Shown here piece after piece: positions 59,460-64,000 of a stretch of 64,000 bases of DNA (position 1 is its first letter; each line of letters begins with the position of its first letter). This DNA is from Lachnoclostridium sp. An14 (GTDB lineage: Bacteria; Bacillota; Clostridia; Lachnospirales; Lachnospiraceae). Made by a program: the position numbers and the translations under genes. The DNA lies in contig NZ_NFLE01000004.1 of the NCBI RefSeq assembly GCF_002160755.1, positions 113,205 through 177,204 on the forward strand. Direction: 5' to 3'. Below the pieces are notes generated by a model. It had not been told where the DNA came from. It ran no database searches and was given only the letters and a program-made list of their open reading frames with translations.

Positions 59460-59759
59460 GTGCTGGACTTCACGCTCCCGTCCCAGGTACGAAAGTTCTT
59501 CCTGCTGACCACGGGCATCCAGGCATCCACAGGTGTGATCCTTTCCCTTTCCGGGATGTTTGATCTGACCATCCACGGAGCGCGGTATTGTGTGCTGGGC
59601 GAGTTCTGGAAAGAAGCGGACGGCGACCAGCTTCTGCTCCGCCCCGGCGAGGAGACCATCTGGTACTACGCCCATGAGCAGGACAAGGTAAAGCGCCTGT
59701 GCAATGATATGACAGAACTGCTGGAGAAGAAACTGGCGAGGTATTTCAATGAGCACTGA
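59460..59759 (+). pseudogene. 3' fragment of the split SUKH-family gene
   Basis: This open frame begins at GTG 59460, one base after the palindrome, and encodes LDFTLPSQVRKFFLLTTGIQ, SGMFDLTIHGARYCVLGEFW and DQLLLRPGEETIWYYAHEQD, the body of a SMI1/KNR4 domain lacking its first helix. No Shine-Dalgarno is seen, and any transcript would fold the preceding palindrome. It overlaps the next gene by eleven bases. Confidence 0.7.
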
Positions 59760-60462
59760 AAATATCGCCCATGAAAAACGCTATCGGGACTGGTGGGCGC
59801 AGTATGATGCTATGTTTGCGCCGGAGAACCGATCTCCTCAGCAAGACGAGCAGCTTCCGCTGATGGACGGATATTCCATCCGCTCCAAAGCCTACATCTA
59901 TGACGGCGATCTGCATCTCTGCGGCAGCGAGAGCGAACTGCTGGACAATGAGGGCAAGGTGCGATATGCTTGGCGTAATCTGGACACGGATGGTGAATTT
60001 TGCTCCCTGTTTCGTCACCGTAACGGAAAGCACTATCTGATTTTTCGCACAGAACTGTATGGATACAGCGTCCTGAAGGTGGAGAGCGGACAGGAGATGC
60101 ACTATGTCCCAGCCTGTGTCCACCCGGAGGAAGGGCAGAAGGCCGAGGAAGTATTCATCTGGACCGGTGCGGACTATGACTCCGGCACGGATCTGCTGGC
60201 TGTCACCGGCTGCATCTGGGCCTGCCCCTACTCCACCATCGTGCTGGACTTTTCCTGCCCACTCCAGCCCCAGCCCCCGAAGCATTGGCTGGATCTGCGG
60301 CACATCGTTGACCCGGACGACACCCGGTTTGACGATATCGAGTTTGTCCGCTGGGAAAGCGACAGTCTGGTTCTCCGGGGTTGCGATACAGAGGATGGCC
60401 GGTGGAAAGAAGTTCGAGTGCCAGTGGAGCAGCTGCAGATAGAACTATCACAGCAGTGTTAG
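59749..60462 (+). CDS. Beta-rich immunity-array protein, unknown
   Basis: A 237-residue beta-rich protein (YSIRSKAYIYDGDLHLCGSE, GKHYLIFRTELYGYSVLKVE, STIVLDFSCPLQPQPPKHWL, EFVRWESDSLVLRGCDTEDG). The repeated strand pattern suggests a propeller or sandwich. Related to proteins beside SUKH genes in Clostridia, but no family name is certain. Confidence 0.5.
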   Translation: MSTENIAHEKRYRDWWAQYDAMFAPENRSPQQDEQLPLMDGYSIRSKAYIYDGDLHLCGSESELLDNEGKVRYAWRNLDTDGEFCSLFRHRNGKHYLIFRTELYGYSVLKVESGQEMHYVPACVHPEEGQKAEEVFIWTGADYDSGTDLLAVTGCIWACPYSTIVLDFSCPLQPQPPKHWLDLRHIVDPDDTRFDDIEFVRWESDSLVLRGCDTEDGRWKEVRVPVEQLQIELSQQC

Positions 60463-60523
60463 AATCACAAGTATCGTGACGGCTGGGAACGAGAGCGGAC
60501 ACCAATGAACAAAGGAGGTTTGT

Positions 60524-61009
60524 ATGGGACTGTTTTTGAAGAAAAGGGTCGAAATGCCGGATAAAATCATTTTGGGGAATACGGAATTTGTATTTGACCG
60601 CAAACTCGGCTTTCATGTTGGAGAATGGGCCGTATGGGATAGAAAGACTAAAATTCTCCTTGAGTTTCAGAGCACAGAGGGAAATATGGGAGATATTGTT
60701 TTTGAAAGGGTAAATTGGGTCAATGACCATAAAGATACCATTATCCGAGCATTTTTGGATGAGAACGATGACTGTATAGACATCGTGAATGAAATGATCG
60801 AAGATGGAACGCTGGAAGCGGATGGGAAGATTTCAGAAGATGAGTTTGTAAAAGCACTGTTTGTAAACAATATAACGGTATTTGTAAATGGAAGTGAAAC
60901 TGGCTTTTACATCGATTTGGATGCGGAACCCGACTATTTCATGGGGCATTTAGTTTGTATCGAGGTCGACTGCAAATATAAAATTGAAGTCGGCGGATTC
61001 AACGGATAA
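60524..61009 (+). CDS. DUF2262-like protein (short form)
   Basis: A 161-residue protein: IILGNTEFVFDRKLGFHVGE at the start, DEFVKALFVNNITVFVNGSE then TGFYIDLDAEPDYFMGHLVC at the end. The last part is the DUF2262 closing motif (F-x-D-D/L-D ... F-x-G-H) shared with the gene at 39205. DNA is more AT-rich than most neighbours, suggesting separate acquisition. AAGGAGG precedes ATG 60524. Confidence 0.7.
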   Translation: MGLFLKKRVEMPDKIILGNTEFVFDRKLGFHVGEWAVWDRKTKILLEFQSTEGNMGDIVFERVNWVNDHKDTIIRAFLDENDDCIDIVNEMIEDGTLEADGKISEDEFVKALFVNNITVFVNGSETGFYIDLDAEPDYFMGHLVCIEVDCKYKIEVGGFNG

Positions 61010-61083
61010 CACTTCAAACACAAAAGGCAAATTCTGCGGAAGGAGCAACGCCCGCAGCGGCATCAGAAAGGAGACAAGTACCT

Positions 61084-61596
61084 ATGTCAACCTGGAGCGG
61101 AATCCGGAACAAGCTGGAGAATGATTACCTGTGTCCGGCGCTCCGGGGCCATATCCAGTATTTTGCCACCAGCTACTGGGAAAGCCATGACCAAACAGGC
61201 CGGGCGGCCATTCGACTGGACGGCGTGGAGGTGCTGCGAAACAACTACTATGCCTATGAACAGAACTACTGGAACAGATATCAGGACCTGCGGCGGGAGG
61301 GTGTCGGAGAGGACGATCCGAAGGCCCCCTTCCGGCTGGCCCATGAAGGGACGCTGAACGACGGCTGTTTTGACAACGGTTTTTTCTATGAGGCATTTCA
61401 TGAATTTGACAACCAGAGCATCGAGAAAAGCCTTGTCAGCGAGAATCCTCTTGTCCGCATCTTTGCCCTCCTGGACCGCAGGCTGGGAAAGCGCCGCCTG
61501 CTGGCTTTGGAGGAATCCATGGAGCAGGAACTGGACTGGGTACGGGCCTTCTATGTGATCCGGATGCAGGCAGAAGGGCTGATGGAAAAAGAATAA
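61084..61596 (+). CDS. SF0329-family protein
   Basis: A 170-residue protein: NKLENDYLCPALRGHIQYFA TSYWESHDQTGRAAI, FYEAFHEFDNQSIEKSLVSE and the conserved PLVRIFALLDRRLGKRRLLA. These are hallmarks of the SF0329 family, an uncharacterised group common in immunity-type loci. The Arg/Lys-rich helix near the end is invariant in the family. Confidence 0.82.
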   Translation: MSTWSGIRNKLENDYLCPALRGHIQYFATSYWESHDQTGRAAIRLDGVEVLRNNYYAYEQNYWNRYQDLRREGVGEDDPKAPFRLAHEGTLNDGCFDNGFFYEAFHEFDNQSIEKSLVSENPLVRIFALLDRRLGKRRLLALEESMEQELDWVRAFYVIRMQAEGLMEKE

Positions 61597-61614
61597 CATT
61601 CAGGAGGAATCACT

Positions 61615-61974
61615 ATGTCACAGATCGCATCCTTTTATCTTCTCAAAGACGGCCAGCGGCAGGAACTGTCCAACGGCGACTGCTCCGGCGCGGTCTATAT
61701 GGCCATCTGGGACTGGTGTGAGAGTGAACTGGATTTGGATGTCCGTTTTCCTGCTCCACAGACGGAAGAAACTCTGGACTGCGCTTTGCTGGAGGGAGAG
61801 CTGGCGTCTAATGTGCTGGCAGCCCTGCGGGAGCAGGACCTCCCGGAGCTGGCCGCTGAAATTGCCTCGGACTGGGATCTTCCCACTGAGGCGGTACAAA
61901 GCGGACTGGAAACGCTACGCTCCCATCTGGAGCTGGTGCGGGGCGATGATGCCCTGTTGTATGAGATGATATAG
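61615..61974 (+). CDS. Small acidic array protein, unknown
   Basis: A 119-residue acidic protein (FYLLKDGQRQELSNGDCSGA, VLAALREQDLPELAAEIASD). The first half is beta-like, the second helical. No family recognised. AGGAGG precedes ATG 61615. Confidence 0.5.
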   Translation: MSQIASFYLLKDGQRQELSNGDCSGAVYMAIWDWCESELDLDVRFPAPQTEETLDCALLEGELASNVLAALREQDLPELAAEIASDWDLPTEAVQSGLETLRSHLELVRGDDALLYEMI

Positions 61975-61993
61975 ACAGAAAGGAGAAAAACTT

Positions 61994-62773
61994 ATGGGAC
62001 TTGACATCTACGCCGGAACATTGACCCGGTACTATTCTCACAACTGGAAAACTGTTGTTCAGCAGTGGTCGGAGGAAAACGGATATGCCTTTAGCCGGAT
62101 CACGCCGGATGGAGAACCTGCTGACAACGAGGAGGAACTGTCCCCGGCTGAAGTCCAGGCAGCGGTGGAGAACTGGCGGGATCAGATTTTGAGCGCCATT
62201 TCTCAGCCGGGCCAGCCCCCCTACACTCCCTGGCCGGAGGACAACGAGAAGCCTTATTACACCGATAAACCGGATTGGGATGCCTTCGGCGCTATGCTGC
62301 TGGTGGCCGCCTGCCATACATACGATGAGCCGGTGCCTCCCACCGTGGAAAAGGACTGGATCTTTGGGGAGCATCCTCTGGTTGCCCGCCTTGCATCGGA
62401 TGAGGAGCGGGTGTGGTCCCTGTTTCGGGGTACAACCTGGTGGCTTCCTCTCGCCGACAGCTTTCTGTTTCAAGGCCCTCTGCCCACCGATGATCAGACG
62501 GTGATCGCCACCCTGGGCGGTCTGCGGAAGGAGCTGGAGAAACTGAACCAGCTGGCGTGGCAGGTCGATGAGGATACCATCTTTGGCTGGGCCGACACCG
62601 AGGGATACCCGGTAGACGGAACCATAGACGCAGATGGACAGTACAGCAGGGTGGACATCCCGGAACACACCCAGTATGACACTCAGTCCTTGGCCAAATT
62701 TGCCTTCTCCATGTTCTGGCGGGCAATGCGGTTTGCCGAGGAACAGCAGGTGCCCATCCTTCTGGATTATTAA
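61994..62773 (+). CDS. Immunity-array protein beginning MGLDIYAG, unknown
   Basis: A 259-residue protein starting MGLDIYAGTLTRYYSHNWKT. The M-G-L-D-I-Y start recurs in several uncharacterised immunity-like families. The centre has TTWWLPLADSFLFQGPLPTD and the C-terminal half ELEKLNQLAWQVDEDTIFGW. Soluble, acidic. Function unknown. Confidence 0.55.
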   Translation: MGLDIYAGTLTRYYSHNWKTVVQQWSEENGYAFSRITPDGEPADNEEELSPAEVQAAVENWRDQILSAISQPGQPPYTPWPEDNEKPYYTDKPDWDAFGAMLLVAACHTYDEPVPPTVEKDWIFGEHPLVARLASDEERVWSLFRGTTWWLPLADSFLFQGPLPTDDQTVIATLGGLRKELEKLNQLAWQVDEDTIFGWADTEGYPVDGTIDADGQYSRVDIPEHTQYDTQSLAKFAFSMFWRAMRFAEEQQVPILLDY

Positions 62774-62801
62774 AGAGGATTCGTCAGGAGGTGGAACCCA
62801 A

Positions 62802-62876
62802 ATGAGCAATAAAGTGTTCCAGCAAAACCTGGATGACAAAAAAGGCCCCCAGCCCGGAGGCCTCTATCTCATTTAG
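62802..62876 (+). CDS. 24-aa micro-ORF with strong ribosome site
   Basis: A 24-codon frame (MSNKVFQQNLDDKKGPQPGG LYLI) follows AGGAGGT by nine bases. The next gene starts 18 bases after its stop. It may be a genuine small protein, a leader, or the surviving 5' end of a deleted gene. Confidence 0.4.
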   Translation: MSNKVFQQNLDDKKGPQPGGLYLI

Positions 62877-62894
62877 ATACTGTTCAAAGAACCG

Positions 62895-63656
62895 GTGCCC
62901 ATGCCGGACAAAGAAAAAGTGATTGCCGTAATGGAGAAACACATCGGATCAGCAGAGTGTTTCGGTTATGATAAGAAAATGGCTGGCTTTGCCGCCCTGG
63001 ATCATATAGCGAAATTTCAGGACAGCAAGTGCCCGGTACAGCTGATGGTGATGAAATGCGACAAGTTCAAGGGCAAAGGCTTTGATGCCTTTTTGATGAG
63101 CCAGATGTGGGACTGCCAGGAGGACCGAGAGCGGATTTTCCGGGAGTGCCGGTATCCTGCGGCGTTTCCGGCGCTGGAGCGGGCCAACCTGGACGCCGAC
63201 TTCTTGGAGACTCTGGCGGAGCTGTACCCCTCATGCGAAACATTCTATTTCCAGAACTGCGGCAAGCTGTTTCTGGCAGAGGATGTGTGCTCCCATCAGA
63301 TTGAGGGCACGGATCGGTTCATCCGCTTTGGTGTCAATGTCCGATTCTTCAACATTGAGGGCACGGAGAATATGCTCATTGACACGGTGGGCATGAGCAC
63401 CCTGCTTTTGCCGGATCTCCAGTACCACTTCCACGACATGGCCCCAAATTGGGTGGTAAACCATGCCTACAATGTGGCGTCCTACATTCTGGAACATGAC
63501 AACCTCATTAAGGATGGTGAAACCATAGACGGCGTGGCGGATGGCCAGATGAGCCGGGAGATTCAGTGGAAATGTCAGTATGAAGATGCTCTGATCCAGC
63601 CGCCTAGAGGGGTGTTGGATATTAACATGGGAGAGTGTGCATCTGGAAAACGTTAA
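62895..63656 (+). CDS. DUF4261-family immunity-like protein
   Basis: A 253-residue protein. The N-terminal 125 residues are divergent and include a Cys-rich helix. The second half has the DUF4261 end motif: MLIDTVGMSTLLLPDLQYHF, HAYNVASYILEHDNLIKDGE, and a closing WKCQYEDALIQPPRGVLDI. It is a second DUF4261 copy besides the one in the giant protein. The alternative start ATG 62901 (MPDKEK) is also reasonable. Last intact gene of the array. Confidence 0.75.
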   Translation: MPMPDKEKVIAVMEKHIGSAECFGYDKKMAGFAALDHIAKFQDSKCPVQLMVMKCDKFKGKGFDAFLMSQMWDCQEDRERIFRECRYPAAFPALERANLDADFLETLAELYPSCETFYFQNCGKLFLAEDVCSHQIEGTDRFIRFGVNVRFFNIEGTENMLIDTVGMSTLLLPDLQYHFHDMAPNWVVNHAYNVASYILEHDNLIKDGETIDGVADGQMSREIQWKCQYEDALIQPPRGVLDINMGECASGKR

Positions 63657-63675
63657 TTTGAAATGATACAATGCC

Positions 63676-64000
63676 TTGCGAACTCTTGGCCTTGCGGTCA
63701 ATCTTCTGCTTTGGGTGGGAATGCTGTGTCAGATCATCAGCGGGCTTATTTTGTCCAGATATGTGCCGAATGGCTTAGGACGTTCCGGGAAATTTAATGA
63801 TTGCCCGGAGCGTCCACCATACGGCGGCATACTGGAATTTTATCCTGATGGCTTTCCATCTTGGACTGCACTGGAAAGCGATTCTGTAAAAATTCCGGCG
63901 CATGGCAAGGTTCAGCGAAGATTTACGTCTGCGAACTGTTTTGTTAAGAGCCATTGGCATATTGGCGGTACTGTACGGCGTTGTTGCATTTAGTCTGAAA
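63676..64000 (+). pseudogene. Degraded DUF4405-like membrane protein (partial)
   Basis: Three pieces of one DUF4405-type membrane protein are in different frames: LRTLGLAVNLLLWVGMLCQI then LILSRYVP (from about 63676), IARSVHHTAAYWNFILMAFH LGLHWKAIL (frame shifted near 63797, heme-ligand-type His residues), then a TAA and FRRMARFSEDLRLRTVLLRA onward. The N-terminus is missing, one frameshift and one stop are present, and the gene runs off the right edge. It is a relic. Confidence 0.65.

Overview
The window looks like a chromosome segment of a GC-rich gut-type Clostridium (Lachnospiraceae/Oscillospiraceae-like). This rests on strong AAGGAGG Shine-Dalgarno sites, ATGA/GTGA gene overlaps, a Firmicutes-type phage module and protein flavour; genus cannot be fixed from the sequence. 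There are three blocks: a leftward-reading prophage (1 to about 31.2 kb), a three-gene amino-acid ABC transporter (31.8-34.3 kb, +), and a very long rightward array of predicted immunity genes (34.7-63.7 kb, +).

Prophage (all - strand, transcribed right to left). The early operon opens with a GTG-started HTH_38 protein. It continues through small Zn-ribbon proteins, two reading frames carrying diversity-generating-retroelement (DGR) type variable regions, a DEDDh exonuclease, a membrane-anchored SleB-like hydrolase, ERF annealing protein, SSB, a replisome organizer with a possible internal origin, a helicase loader, two methyltransferase genes each broken at a homopolymer, an HNH endonuclease, RecU and a ParB-methyltransferase. 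It ends with a DUF1492/RinA-like late regulator. Just downstream lie four 10-bp-spaced direct repeats, a promoter and a terminator, a plausible late switch. The late operon follows: gpZ-like protein, TerS, TerL (GpA type), gpW-like, portal, ClpP-type protease with scaffold, decoration protein, capsid protein E, collagen-like head fibre, connectors, then a P2-type contractile tail (sheath, tube, chaperone with a -1 frameshift, tape measure, X, D) that runs off the left edge. No integrase, repressor, lysis gene or reverse transcriptase is in the window.

ABC block. A sigma-70 promoter and a leader of about 220 nt precede lipoprotein, permease and ATPase genes of a polar amino-acid importer, closed by a terminator.

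Immunity block. About 38 tightly packed + strand genes carry domains typical of antitoxins against polymorphic toxins: SUKH/SMI1, SUKH-3, SUFU, DUF4241, DUF4253, DUF4261, DUF2262, DUF5713, DUF6572, DUF6881, Imm17, Imm26-like, Imm51-like, ankyrin, HEAT, NADAR, CbrC and SF0329. The centrepiece is one 2109-residue protein that strings at least seven such modules together. No toxin gene is visible, so this looks like an orphan, broad-range immunity island. One SUKH gene has been split by a 130-bp nested palindromic element. The island ends beside a decayed DUF4405 membrane gene at the right edge.
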